A stretch of 64,000 nt of DNA, taken from the NCBI GenBank assembly GCA_030848925.1, contig JANFFA010000002.1, positions 186,001 through 250,000 of the forward strand, in the 5' to 3' direction. Both the position numbers and the translations under genes were made by a program. This document shows, one piece after another, positions 25,751 to 34,700 of the stretch. Source of the DNA: Rhodalgimonas zhirmunskyi. GTDB lineage: Bacteria > Pseudomonadota > Alphaproteobacteria > Rhodobacterales > Rhodobacteraceae. Each line of letters opens with the position of its first letter. Positions within the stretch are counted from its first letter, which is position 1. The notes under the pieces are model-generated. The model searched no databases. It was not told the DNA's origin and saw nothing but the letters and a program-made list of their open reading frames with translations.

Positions 25751-27730
25751 CTAGCGTTGCAAGCTCTCGGCAAGGCGCATCAACTGGACCGCCTCGGCAC
25801 GGTATCCGAATGCATCCTCGCCCTTCGCGCCATTCGCCAGCGCGAGCGCGTCATCGAAACTCCAGTCCTGCAGATACTTCGACTGCTTCAATAGCCCCCC
25901 GAAAGACGCGATAGCGATGGCAAAGCGCGCATCATCACCGGCCACGCCCATGCCCGGTGTGATGGGCATTTCGATCAGCTGGCTCACTTTTGCGCCCGGC
26001 TCCTTGTAACGCAGTTTTAGGTAGCCCAGTTCATCGCCCTGTGCGGCGGCGGCCCCCTCACCATAGCGCAGCGGATCGGTCAGCCGCGCGGGCGACCCTG
26101 CGGGCGTGATCTCGTAAATCGCGGTGACAGAGGTGCCTGCACCGATGTCGCCCGCATCCACTTTGTCGTTGTTGAAATCCTCACGCTTCAGCGCGCGGGT
26201 TTCATAGCCGATCAGACGATATTCCGCGACGGTGGCAGGGTTGAACTCGACCTGCATCTTCACATCGTCGGCAATCGGGAAAAGCGCACCCGAGAATTGA
26301 TCGACCAGCACTTTCTGCGCCTCTGACAGCGTGTCGATATAGGCGGCCTGCCCGTTCCCATTCTGGGCCAGCGCCTGCATCGTTGCGTCATCCAGATTAC
26401 CACGCCCGAACCCCATCACCGAAAGATAGGTGCCGTTTTCACGCTTGGCCGCGATGTACTCCTTCAACTGCTCGGGGTCGGAAAGGCCCACGTTGAAATC
26501 CCCGTCCGTGGCAAGGATCACGCGCGTGACCTCGCCTTCACCGGCCATGCCCTCGGCAACCGCATAGGCCTGTTGCAAGCCCGCCTGCCCGGCAGTGCCG
26601 CCCCCCGCCGCAAGTCGATCAAGCGCGCCAAGGATGCTGGCCCGCTCACTGGCCGAGGTCGGCGCAAGCACCTCTCCCGCACTGCCCGCATAGGCGACGA
26701 TGGCGACCTGATCCTCGGCACTCAGCCGGGGCAACATCAGGGCAAGGCTCTGCTTTAAAAGCGGCAGCTTGTCCGGGCTGTTCATCGACCCCGATGTATC
26801 GATCAGAAAAACGAGGTTCAGCGGCGGGCGATCCGTAAGGGCAGGTGCGCGCCCCTGAATGGCAATATGGACCAGTTCCGTGCCTTGGTTCCACGGCGTA
26901 GGCATCAACGTTACGGTTGGCTTGAACGGGGCTTCCCCGGGCGCAGGCGCGGCATAGTCATAGGGAAAGTAGTTCACCATCTCCTCGATCCGAACGGCCT
27001 CGCTCGGGGGCAATTGACCGCGGCGTAGGGAAGAGCGGATCACGCTGTACGACGCGGTATCCACATCGATCGAAAAGGTTGATACCGGCTCTTCGGCGGT
27101 GATCCTGAGCGGGTTCTTATCGGCATTGGCAAAGGCTTCGGTGTTCGCCTCCAAGCGCGGCGCCATCCTGTCAGCCGGCGCGATCTGCGCGAACGGGGCA
27201 TTGGTCGGCGCGGCACGTCTGGACAGGCCCTGAACGGAATTGACCGCACCACCCGCAGGGGCCGTGCTTTGCGGTGCCGGTGCAATCTCCGCCCCAGGCA
27301 CCATGGCATCGGCCATCGGGACGGGCGCAGGCGCCTCTTGCGTGGTTTCCCGTGACTTCGCAGCCACCGGTATGCTGTCTTCATCGCTGGTGCCGCTGGT
27401 ACTTTCCGTCACGATGGTCGCGTCGCCGCCACCGGACAGAACACCGCGAAGATCCTGCATCTGGGGCAAGGCAATGACAAGGCCAAGCGCCACAAGCGCG
27501 GTCGTGGCGCTCAACGCGCCTCGGGTCGAAATATGGGCGAACATGGATTTCACTCCTCTGATGAAGCCCCCTTTGGGGCGGTCAGAGGTAGGACGCACCG
27601 GATCACGCGATCCTTGGAGCGCCTCGAAATTTTTCCGCGCCAAGGCAAGGTCGGCCGCCTTCTTCTCGGCGTCCGGCGTTGGCATGGCCTGATCCATCAG
27701 GCGCTTCAGGTCATCGAGATCGTCGCTCAT
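25751..27730 (-). CDS. vWA-domain membrane protein (YfbK-like)
   Basis: 659 residues. Residues 1-65 are polar and cytoplasmic (MSDDLDDLKRLMDQAM), 71-89 a single membrane helix, 90-200 a Ser/Pro/Ala-rich linker. Then come a YfbK-type N-terminal region with TFSIDVDTASYSVIR, a von Willebrand A domain with the metal-ion motif DTSGSM, and a C-terminal DUF3520-type domain (VEFNPATVAEYRLIGYE, LGYLKLRYKEPG). The start overlaps the ECF sigma gene by 4 nt, the place where an anti-sigma factor is usually found. That its N-terminus binds the sigma factor is inference. Confidence 0.88.
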   Translation of the reverse strand: MSDDLDDLKRLMDQAMPTPDAEKKAADLALARKNFEALQGSRDPVRPTSDRPKGGFIRGVKSMFAHISTRGALSATTALVALGLVIALPQMQDLRGVLSGGGDATIVTESTSGTSDEDSIPVAAKSRETTQEAPAPVPMADAMVPGAEIAPAPQSTAPAGGAVNSVQGLSRRAAPTNAPFAQIAPADRMAPRLEANTEAFANADKNPLRITAEEPVSTFSIDVDTASYSVIRSSLRRGQLPPSEAVRIEEMVNYFPYDYAAPAPGEAPFKPTVTLMPTPWNQGTELVHIAIQGRAPALTDRPPLNLVFLIDTSGSMNSPDKLPLLKQSLALMLPRLSAEDQVAIVAYAGSAGEVLAPTSASERASILGALDRLAAGGGTAGQAGLQQAYAVAEGMAGEGEVTRVILATDGDFNVGLSDPEQLKEYIAAKRENGTYLSVMGFGRGNLDDATMQALAQNGNGQAAYIDTLSEAQKVLVDQFSGALFPIADDVKMQVEFNPATVAEYRLIGYETRALKREDFNNDKVDAGDIGAGTSVTAIYEITPAGSPARLTDPLRYGEGAAAAQGDELGYLKLRYKEPGAKVSQLIEMPITPGMGVAGDDARFAIAIASFGGLLKQSKYLQDWSFDDALALANGAKGEDAFGYRAEAVQLMRLAESLQR

Positions 27731-28269
27731 GGCTGATCCTCGCTTGCGCGCAGCGCGCGCAGTTTCGTCTTGGCCTCGGAGATGCGCCAACTGACCGTGC
27801 CCTCGGATAGTCCCAGCACCTCGGCGGCCTCTGCGTGCGTCATGTCATCCAGCACAAGCGCCAGCGTATCGCGCAAATCATGCGGCAAGGCGCGCATCGC
27901 TTGCGTCAACCAGTCCAGCGCATCCGCCGCCTCCCCGTCGGCGGCACGGCGGTTCTTCTCCCAATCGCCCCAACCATCGGCATGGCGGGCGTGGGTCGCG
28001 GCGCGGCGACGGCGATCATGCGCGGCATTCACGGCCACGCGCCAGAGCCACGTCGTAAACCGCGCCTGCGCCCTGTAGGACGCCAATTTGGCCGGCAGAG
28101 CGGCACAAATATCCTGCGTCAGGTCCTCGGCTTCGGCACGCGCGCCGGTGAGGCGAAAACACAACCGGAATAGCGCATCGTAATGGCGCGCAAGCAGGGC
28201 TGAAAATGCCCCGCCATCGCCATCCGCCGCCGCAAGGGCAAGGCTTTCACTATCCGCTTCCATACGCAT
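27727..28269 (-). CDS. ECF-family RNA polymerase sigma factor
   Basis: 180 residues. Sigma region 2 spans about 18-85 (DALFRLCFRLTGARAEAEDLTQDI, FTTWLWRVAVNAAHD) and region 4 about 115-170 (LVLDDMTHAEAAEVLGLSEG then TVSWRISEAK), a standard helix-turn-helix. No extra C-terminal domain. I used ATG 28269; GTG 28272 and ATG 28263 are close alternatives and no strong ribosome-binding site decides. It is translationally coupled to the vWA gene; such sigma factors usually control their own operon, but I cannot identify the promoter. Confidence 0.92.
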   Translation of the reverse strand: MRMEADSESLALAAADGDGGAFSALLARHYDALFRLCFRLTGARAEAEDLTQDICAALPAKLASYRAQARFTTWLWRVAVNAAHDRRRRAATHARHADGWGDWEKNRRAADGEAADALDWLTQAMRALPHDLRDTLALVLDDMTHAEAAEVLGLSEGTVSWRISEAKTKLRALRASEDQP

Positions 28270-28337
28270 CACAAGACATTGGACGGACGCGGGGCGTCAA
28301 TCCTTGGGTGAGGGCAACAATTTTTCTGCAAAAAAGA

Positions 28338-28368
28338 AAGGGGCCGCCGGACAAACCGGCGGCCCCTT
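28338..28368 (-). terminator. Intrinsic terminator of the SSADH gene
   Basis: AAGGGGCCGCCGG (28338-28350) and CCGGCGGCCCCTT (28356-28368) pair over 13 bp. On the minus strand TCTTTTTTG follows, 17 nt after the stop at 28386. Confidence 0.88.
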
Positions 28369-28385
28369 CTGGTTAGCCCAAAAGA

Positions 28386-29864
28386 TCAGACCGAAAGGCA
28401 GACGTATTTCAACTCGAGGAATTCCTCGATGCCATAGTGGCTGCCCTCACGGCCAAGGCCCGATTGCTTGACGCCGCCAAACGGCGCGACCTCGGTCGAG
28501 ATGATACCGGTGTTCACCCCAATGATCCCGTACTCAAGCGCCTCGGCCACCTTGTAAACGCGGCTCAGATCCTTGGCATAAAAATAGGACGCAAGACCGA
28601 AGATCGTGTCATTCGCCATGGCGATGACCTCGTCTTCATCCTCGAACTTGAACAGCGGCGCCATCGGGCCAAAGGTCTCATCCTGAGCGACCTGCATCTC
28701 CTGCGTCACGTTCTTCACGATCGTCGGCTGGAAGAAGGTGCCGCCCAGATTATGCCGCGACCCGCCAAAGATCACCTCGGCGCCTTTCGACGTGGCATCC
28801 TCGATATGCTCGTTCACCTTGTCGACCGCGTCCTCGTTGATCAGCGGGCCGAAATCGGTGCCCGCTTCAAGGCCATCGCCCACCTTCATCTGCTTGAGAC
28901 GGTCGGTCAGCTTCTCGGCGAAGGCATCATAAACGCCGGCCTGCACATAGATCCGGTTGGCGCAAACGCAGGTCTGGCCGTTGTTGCGGAACTTGCACAT
29001 GATCGCGCCTTCGACGGCAGCGTCCAGATCGGCATCGTCAAACACGATGAACGGCGCATTGCCGCCAAGCTCCATCGAACATTTCATCACCTGATCCGCG
29101 GCCTGACGAAGCAGGATACGGCCCACCTCGGTGCTGCCCGTGAAGGTCAGTTTCCGCACGGTATGGTTCTCGCAGAATTCCTTGCCGATCTCCGACGCCG
29201 ACGACGAGGTAACCACCGAAAAGATACCCTCGGGAAGGCCCGCGCGCGTGGCCAGTTCACCCAGAACCAGCGCCGAAAGCGGGGTTTCCTTCGCGGGCCG
29301 CGCCACCATGGAACAACCAGCCGCCAGCGCCGGGCCAACCTTGCGGGTGATCATCGCATTGGGGAAGTTCCACGGCGTGATCGAAGCGCAAACACCGATC
29401 GGTTGCTTCAGGACCATGATCCGCTTGTCGCGCTGGTGGCCGGGGATCATGTCGCCATAAATACGCTTCGCCTCTTCGGCAAAGAACTCGATAAAGCTGG
29501 CGCCATAAGCGATTTCGCCCTTGGCCTCGGCCAGCGGCTTACCCATTTCGGCGGTCAGGATGGTGGCCAGATCGTCCTGATTCTCCATCATCAGGTCGAA
29601 CCACTTGCGCAACACGTTGGCGCGCTCCTTGCCGGTCCACGTGGCCCAGTCCTTCTGAGCCGCTTCTGCCTTGGCGATGGCCTCGGCAACCTGCGCACGG
29701 CTCAGGTCGGCCACTTGCGCAATCACGTCGCCACGGGCGGGGTTGGTCACGTCGAAGGTCTTGCCACCTTCGCCATCTACCCACTGGCCAGCCACATATG
29801 CCTGAGTGCGCAGCAGTGTGGGGTCCTTGAGAAGCGATTTGAGATCAGTTGTCTGGTCGAGCAT
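28386..29864 (-). CDS. gabD: NAD(P)-dependent succinate-semialdehyde dehydrogenase
   Basis: 492 residues. Oxidises succinate semialdehyde to succinate in the GABA degradation route. ALDH motifs: PWNFPNAMITRKVGPALAAG, the cofactor FTGSTEVGR, catalytic Glu in MELGGNAPFIV and catalytic Cys in NNGQTCVCANR, which has the second nearby Cys typical of GabD-like enzymes. C-terminal GGVKQSGLGREGS matches the GabD group. ATG 29864 follows GGGAGGACA. A related glutarate- or other semialdehyde specificity cannot be excluded. No gabT is adjacent. Confidence 0.9.
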   Translation of the reverse strand: MLDQTTDLKSLLKDPTLLRTQAYVAGQWVDGEGGKTFDVTNPARGDVIAQVADLSRAQVAEAIAKAEAAQKDWATWTGKERANVLRKWFDLMMENQDDLATILTAEMGKPLAEAKGEIAYGASFIEFFAEEAKRIYGDMIPGHQRDKRIMVLKQPIGVCASITPWNFPNAMITRKVGPALAAGCSMVARPAKETPLSALVLGELATRAGLPEGIFSVVTSSSASEIGKEFCENHTVRKLTFTGSTEVGRILLRQAADQVMKCSMELGGNAPFIVFDDADLDAAVEGAIMCKFRNNGQTCVCANRIYVQAGVYDAFAEKLTDRLKQMKVGDGLEAGTDFGPLINEDAVDKVNEHIEDATSKGAEVIFGGSRHNLGGTFFQPTIVKNVTQEMQVAQDETFGPMAPLFKFEDEDEVIAMANDTIFGLASYFYAKDLSRVYKVAEALEYGIIGVNTGIISTEVAPFGGVKQSGLGREGSHYGIEEFLELKYVCLSV

Positions 29865-29962
29865 GTCTTGTCCTCCCTTTCCGTGGGTATGTGGGATTTT
29901 ATCTCGCCAAGGCAAATCACCCAAGGATAGGATTGTCCAGCATCCGAGGAAGGAAATCAGCG

Positions 29963-30757
29963 ATGAGTGAAGCCACGATCGATTGGGATGACGCCTATGC
30001 GAACGCCGCTCACATTTCGGGCGCTGAAAGCTACCCGCCAAGATGGGAGGCCGATGCCTCGGCATTCCGTGCGCAAGCGCATGGGCGATTGGGGCTTGCC
30101 TATGGCACAGGCGCGCGCGAACGGTTCGATCTTTTCCTGCCCGCCTCAGAAGCAGCCGGATTGGTGGTCTTCATCCACGGCGGCTATTGGATGAAGTTCG
30201 ACCACTCCTACTGGTCCCATCTCGCCACCGGGCCTTTGGCGCGGGGGTGGGCGGTAGCGATGCCCTCCTACGATCTTTGCCCCGACCTCCGAATTTCAGG
30301 AATCACCGCGCAGATCGCCCGAGCCATCGAAGCCGCCGCGAACGAGGTTACCGGCCCCATCGCCGTAACTGGCCATTCCGCAGGGGGTCATCTTTCTGCG
30401 CGGATGCTCGAAAGGGGGCTGCTTAGCGATGATGCGGCCGCGCGGCTGCGCAAGGTCGTGCCGATTTCGCCCTTGTCCGACCTGCGCCCGCTGATGCGCA
30501 CTTCGATGAACGACACGCTGCACATCGACGCCGCCGAGGCGCAACAGGAAAGCCCTGTTTTCATGACGGATCGCCTGAACGTGCCCGTGACCGTCTGGGT
30601 CGGCGGTGACGAAAGGCCAGCGTTTCTGGATCAGGCCAACTGGCTGGGCGAGGCGTGGGGCTGCGACGTGCATATCAAACCAGGGCGCCATCATTTCGAT
30701 GTGATCGATGCGCTGGCTGATAAGCAGAGCCGGTTGGTGGACGCCCTCGTTGTCTGA
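29963..30757 (+). CDS. Alpha/beta hydrolase, kynurenine-formamidase-like
   Basis: 264 residues, ATG 29963 after GAGGAAGGAAATCAG. HGGYWMKFDHSYW is the oxyanion HGGxW motif seen in arylformamidase and related carboxylesterases. The nucleophile is Ser in GHSAGGHLSARM, and the acid and His are probably in WVGGDERPAF and GRHHFDV. The cytoplasmic enzyme likely cleaves an ester or formamide. Tryptophan-kynurenine genes are not next to it, so the substrate stays open. It is divergent from gabD with 98 nt between. Confidence 0.85.
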   Translation: MSEATIDWDDAYANAAHISGAESYPPRWEADASAFRAQAHGRLGLAYGTGARERFDLFLPASEAAGLVVFIHGGYWMKFDHSYWSHLATGPLARGWAVAMPSYDLCPDLRISGITAQIARAIEAAANEVTGPIAVTGHSAGGHLSARMLERGLLSDDAAARLRKVVPISPLSDLRPLMRTSMNDTLHIDAAEAQQESPVFMTDRLNVPVTVWVGGDERPAFLDQANWLGEAWGCDVHIKPGRHHFDVIDALADKQSRLVDALVV

Positions 30758-30765
30758 GCGTAGAT

Positions 30766-30811
30766 CCGGGGCTCTGCCCCGGACCCCGGGATATTTCTCG
30801 TCAGATGAAGG
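30766..30811 (+). repeat. Dispersed intergenic repeat, copy d
   Basis: CCGGGGCTCTGCCCCGG hairpin (30766-30782), then ACCCCGGGATATTTC and CAGATGAAGG. It fills the gap between two convergent genes. Confidence 0.7.
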
Positions 30812-30813
30812 GA

Positions 30814-31806
30814 TCAGAGGCTCTGCCAGCATGGCAAGAGATCGCCCTCCTCCGGAGTGGCGAGAAAGACCGCGCGCGCGATGGCGCGGGCCATCACGGT
30901 GGCCGCCGCATGACCGAGGTAAAGCGTATCGGCAATCGGATTTTCCAGCGGCTTCACACCGGTGGCTGCGGCAAAGATAAGATCCCCATCCATCGGCGTA
31001 TGCGACGGGAAAAGCGCCCTAGCGTAGCCGTCATGGGCGGCCGTGGCGAGGCGCGTGCATTGCGCTTGGCTGAGTTGTGCGTCGGTGGCGATGATGCCGA
31101 TTGTGGTGTTGGCGTGTTGTGAAAGCTTCGTTTCGGGAACGTGCGGTGCATCGGGATAGACGGCAGAGACGCCGAGTCCACCGAACTCATCGCCCTGCTC
31201 GAACGGAGCCGCCCAGAAGTGCGGCGTATCCCCCACAGTGGCCGAGCCGAGCGCGTTGACCGCGACAAGGGCACCAACCGTGTGGCCCGAGGGCAAGGTG
31301 ACGGAGGCCGATCCGAGACCGCCCTTCAGATTGGCCGTCGTGGCACCGGCACCTGCACCTGCCGTGCCAAGGTCAAACGATTGTGACGCGTTTTCAAGCG
31401 CTTGCATGCCCATCGCTTTGTAGGGATTCTCGCTCCAATCCTTGTTTCCACCGTTGATCAGGTCGAAAAGGATCGCACCCGGCACGATCGGAACAAGCTG
31501 ATCCCCGACCGCAAAACCACGTCCCTGCGCACGCAGTGCATCGGCCACGCCAGAGGCCGCATCGAGCCCGAAAGCCGAGCCGCCCGACAGCACCAGAGCG
31601 TCCACTTTTTCGACCGTTTTATCGGGCGCGAGGAGGGCGGTTTCTCGGGTGCCGGGGGCGCCGCCGAGGATGGAGACGCCGCAGGTGAAGGGTTTCTCAC
31701 CGAGGAGGACGGTGCAGCCGGTCTTGATCCGCGCGTCCGAAGCGTTGCCAACGGTTAATCCTTCGACATCCGTGATGAGATTTCGGAATGGTTTTGCGGC
31801 AGCCAT
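30814..31806 (-). CDS. P1-family (S58, DmpA/NylC-like) peptidase
   Basis: 330 residues from ATG 31806 (AAGGA 8 nt upstream; an in-frame TTG at 31821 is less likely). The family are N-terminal-nucleophile hydrolases that cut themselves into two chains. Conserved stretches: NLITDVEGLTVGNASD at the start, ALVLSGGSAFGLDAASGV, GATTANLKGGLGSASV, and NTTIGIIATDAQLSQAQC, where the Asn-Thr pair is the probable self-cleavage site with Thr as nucleophile. Substrates range from beta-peptides to cyclic amides; none is indicated here. Confidence 0.85.
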   Translation of the reverse strand: MAAAKPFRNLITDVEGLTVGNASDARIKTGCTVLLGEKPFTCGVSILGGAPGTRETALLAPDKTVEKVDALVLSGGSAFGLDAASGVADALRAQGRGFAVGDQLVPIVPGAILFDLINGGNKDWSENPYKAMGMQALENASQSFDLGTAGAGAGATTANLKGGLGSASVTLPSGHTVGALVAVNALGSATVGDTPHFWAAPFEQGDEFGGLGVSAVYPDAPHVPETKLSQHANTTIGIIATDAQLSQAQCTRLATAAHDGYARALFPSHTPMDGDLIFAAATGVKPLENPIADTLYLGHAAATVMARAIARAVFLATPEEGDLLPCWQSL

Positions 31807-31953
31807 GGTGATGTCCTTCAATTCTGTGGATTACATCTTGCCAGATCGCGCGGGATTGGCAATCTGGTCCTAGGCCGGGCGATGGCGTCGCCCCCTTGAT
31901 GGCCCTTTCCAACAACTCCTGAACGCCGGGATCTCTTGCCAAGGGAGGTCGAA

Positions 31954-33162
31954 ATGACTGCACGCCCAGAAATGTATCGCTTTCACAACGGGGAAAAGGC
32001 CACGCTGCCGTTTTCCGAGATGGAATATGCCGCGCGGCTGAAAATCCTGCGTCAGAGCATGGACGAGATGGGGGTGAGCGCCGCTGTCTTCACCTCGATG
32101 CACGGGATCGCCTATTTTTCGGGCTTTCTCTATTGCAGCTTCGGACGGCCCTACGGCCTTGTCGTGACCGAGACCGACTGCGTCACCATCAGCGCGGGCA
32201 TCGACGCGGGCCAGCCCTGGAGGCGGTCTTACGGCGACAACATCACCTATACCGATTGGCAGCGCGACAATTTCTGGCGCGCGGTGGCAAGCGTCGCGGG
32301 CAAGGGTAAGATCATCGGCTATGAAGGCGATCACCTGACCCTGCAACAGCGTGACAAGTTGGAAGATTTCCTGTCGCCGCTGACCATGGTCGATATGGCC
32401 CCCATCGCCATGCGGCAAAGGATGTTCAAATCCGAGGCCGAGATCGCCCTGATCCGAGAAGGTGCGCGGGTCGCGGATATCGGCGGCTTTGCCATCCGCG
32501 AGGCCATCAAAGAGGGCGTGCGCGAAATCGACGTGGCCATGGCCGGGCGCGATGCGATGGAACTGGCCATTGCCGAAGCGTTCCCCGAGGCCGAATATCG
32601 CGACACGTGGGTGTGGTTCCAATCGGGGATCAACACCGACGGGGCGCATAATCCGGTGACGGCGCGCAAGCTGGAACGCGGCGATATCCTGAGCCTGAAC
32701 ACATTTCCGATGATCTCGGGCTATTACACCGCGCTGGAGCGCACGCTATTCGTGGGCGAGGTGGATGAGGCCAGCCTGAACATCTGGGAGGCCAACGTCG
32801 GCGCGCATGAGTTGGGGATGAGCCTGCTGAAACCCGGGGTGAGCTGTGCCGAGGTGACACAAGCGGTCAACGCCTTCTTCGAAGAGCGCGACCTGCTGCA
32901 ATACCGCACCTTCGGCTATGGCCATTCCTTTGGCGTGCTAAGCCACTATTACGGGCGTGAGGCGGGGCTTGAGCTGCGCGAGGATATCGACACGGTGCTG
33001 CACCCCGGCATGGTGATTTCGATGGAGCCGATGCTGACCCTGCCGCAAGGGGTGCCCGGCGCGGGGGGCTACCGTGAGCATGATATTCTGGTGATCACCG
33101 AGGACGGGAACGAGAACATCACCGGGTTCCCCTATGGGCCAGAGCACAACGTTGTTGCATGA
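31954..33162 (+). CDS. Creatinase (creatine amidinohydrolase)
   Basis: 402 residues, matching the length of known creatinases. Hydrolyses creatine to sarcosine and urea in the cytoplasm. N-terminal creatinase domain begins MYRFHNGEKATLPFSEMEYA and includes SMHGIAYFSGFLYCSFGRPYG, the creatinase signature. The pita-bread domain carries GYGHSFGVLSHYYGREAG and ISMEPML. The metal ligands of the related aminopeptidases are replaced, as in creatinase. ATG 31954 follows GGGAGGTCGAA; an ATG 18 nt upstream is possible. No sarcosine oxidase gene is adjacent. Confidence 0.92.
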   Translation: MTARPEMYRFHNGEKATLPFSEMEYAARLKILRQSMDEMGVSAAVFTSMHGIAYFSGFLYCSFGRPYGLVVTETDCVTISAGIDAGQPWRRSYGDNITYTDWQRDNFWRAVASVAGKGKIIGYEGDHLTLQQRDKLEDFLSPLTMVDMAPIAMRQRMFKSEAEIALIREGARVADIGGFAIREAIKEGVREIDVAMAGRDAMELAIAEAFPEAEYRDTWVWFQSGINTDGAHNPVTARKLERGDILSLNTFPMISGYYTALERTLFVGEVDEASLNIWEANVGAHELGMSLLKPGVSCAEVTQAVNAFFEERDLLQYRTFGYGHSFGVLSHYYGREAGLELREDIDTVLHPGMVISMEPMLTLPQGVPGAGGYREHDILVITEDGNENITGFPYGPEHNVVA

Positions 33163-33603
33163 CGATTTGGCATAGGTCGGTGCACTAAGCGTTAACATTT
33201 GATCGCCGCGCAAGTGTCTGCACTTGGCCTGCGATGCGTCTGCCTTGCGTATGGCGCACGGTGGGATTTAGGCCGTTAAGGCGGGCGTTCGATGGGCTAA
33301 GTGTTGCGCGGCGCGGGGCAGCGTGCGGGTCTGCAAAGCGTATGCGATCCGTCTGCACCGTGGCGGGCGTGCGGTGGCGATTGGCGCGTTAAGGACGGGG
33401 TTGAGAGGGTCGGAGGGCAAGGTGCAAAGCCGCGCATCGGCGGGCCGCGGCGCGGCGAAGCGACCGTTGTTCTGTGCACTTTATCTTGCCGAGTCAGGAA
33501 GACGTCTGAGCGATGCGCTGACGTCAGCCAATCGCCGGGCCGTGGGTGCGGCCCGGCGATGCGCGGCGGCCTGCGGCCTTGATTCCGCGCCTGTGCTTCT
33601 TGC
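33163..33603. other. Intergenic region with a palindrome and a stem-loop
   Basis: About 440 nt between convergent genes. No convincing frame. It contains GTTAAG/GTTAAC motifs several times (33190-33400), the palindrome GCTGACGTCAGC (33517-33528) and the 11-bp hairpin ATCGCCGGGCC...GGCCCGGCGAT (33531-33560). The hairpin lacks a T-run on either strand, so its role as a terminator is uncertain. Confidence 0.5.
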
Positions 33604-34440
33604 TTACGCCAACCCGATCAACCGGGCCGGGCCACCGGTGCCGCCCTTGTGCTTGGGCGCACCGATAATCAGCGTGGCGCCTGCGGCGGGCATCATATCG
33701 AGGTTGGCAATACATTCGATGCCGAACCGCCCCGAGGGCAGCCATGCGTAATGCGCGGCGAAATCCGGCGACGGGCCGTAATCGAGCGACAGCGTGTCGA
33801 CCGCGATCGAGGTGGCCGGTGTTTCCTCCATCAGCATCTTGACCGTTTCGACATGGAAGCCCGGGAAGTGCATCGCGGTGCCGTCGAAATTGCGGAACCC
33901 ATCGGTACCCATCTTGGCATCCCAGCCCGAATTCATCGCGATACAGGCATTGGCCGGAATATCGCCATTGGCCGACATCCATGCCTTGATGTCATCCGGC
34001 GTGACCTGTGCATCGGCATCCTCGGCGGCGCGGGCCTTGATATCGATCACGCAGAGCGGCGCGACCAGTTGGGCAATCGGGATTTCGTCCACCGAATGGC
34101 CATCGGCCGAGAAGTGCAGCGGCGCGTCGATATGGGTGCCGGTGTGTTCGTTGACGGTGAATTGCTTGAGGTTGAACCCATTCTTGTCGAAATGGAAAAG
34201 CTGTTCCTCGCTATATTGCGGATCCCCGAAATAGGTGGGGAAATCGGGATGGATCGCATGTGTCATGTCGGCGGGCGCATCGAGAGAGGCGGTCTTGCCT
34301 CCGTGTGACGCGGCGCTGGCCGCCGTGCCGGTCGCCCCCGCAAGCGCCGCCGCCGCGCCGGCCATGGCCGCGCCCTTGAACAGCGATCGGCGGGAAAGCA
34401 TGCGGTCCTTGACCGCGTTCATTACGCAGATGTCGCACAT
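33604..34440 (-). CDS. Exported cyclase-family (isatin-hydrolase-like) metal-dependent hydrolase
   Basis: 278 residues from ATG 34440 after GAAGGAGG. A twin-arginine signal (SRRSLFKGAAMAG, about residues 16-30) with a long Ala-rich hydrophobic stretch predicts folding in the cytoplasm and export by TAT. The cyclase domain shows the metal motif HTGTHIDAPLHF and later FPGFHVETVKMLM and AVDTLSLDYG. Family members are arylformamidases, isatin hydrolases and similar metal-dependent amidohydrolases; the exact substrate is unknown. Cysteines in MCDICVM are in the n-region. Confidence 0.85.
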   Translation of the reverse strand: MCDICVMNAVKDRMLSRRSLFKGAAMAGAAAALAGATGTAASAASHGGKTASLDAPADMTHAIHPDFPTYFGDPQYSEEQLFHFDKNGFNLKQFTVNEHTGTHIDAPLHFSADGHSVDEIPIAQLVAPLCVIDIKARAAEDADAQVTPDDIKAWMSANGDIPANACIAMNSGWDAKMGTDGFRNFDGTAMHFPGFHVETVKMLMEETPATSIAVDTLSLDYGPSPDFAAHYAWLPSGRFGIECIANLDMMPAAGATLIIGAPKHKGGTGGPARLIGLA

Positions 34441-34700
34441 TTTCTGTGCCTCCTTCGTTCCCTGTTGAGGGCTTGAGCGTAGCACGGCGAGGCGAGTCGC
34501 CTAGTGGGAAAAGCACGGAAAGGGCGAATGGTGCGGCCTCGGCTTGGGATTGATCAAATCCGGGGCAGTCACCGCCGCCTTTCCCCTTCCCTTTGCGATG
34601 CGCTTTTGCGACAGTTTCCGGGAAGTGGTGCCCCGGCTAATGTAAATCCGATTAACACCACCCATATGACAGAAGTAATTTTCACGAGACGGAGGGCCCG

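Noticed and set aside
28437-29930. Plus-strand 497-codon frame opposite the succinate-semialdehyde dehydrogenase gene
   Set aside because: Antisense of a certain ALDH gene; His/Arg/Gln-rich translation without any domain.
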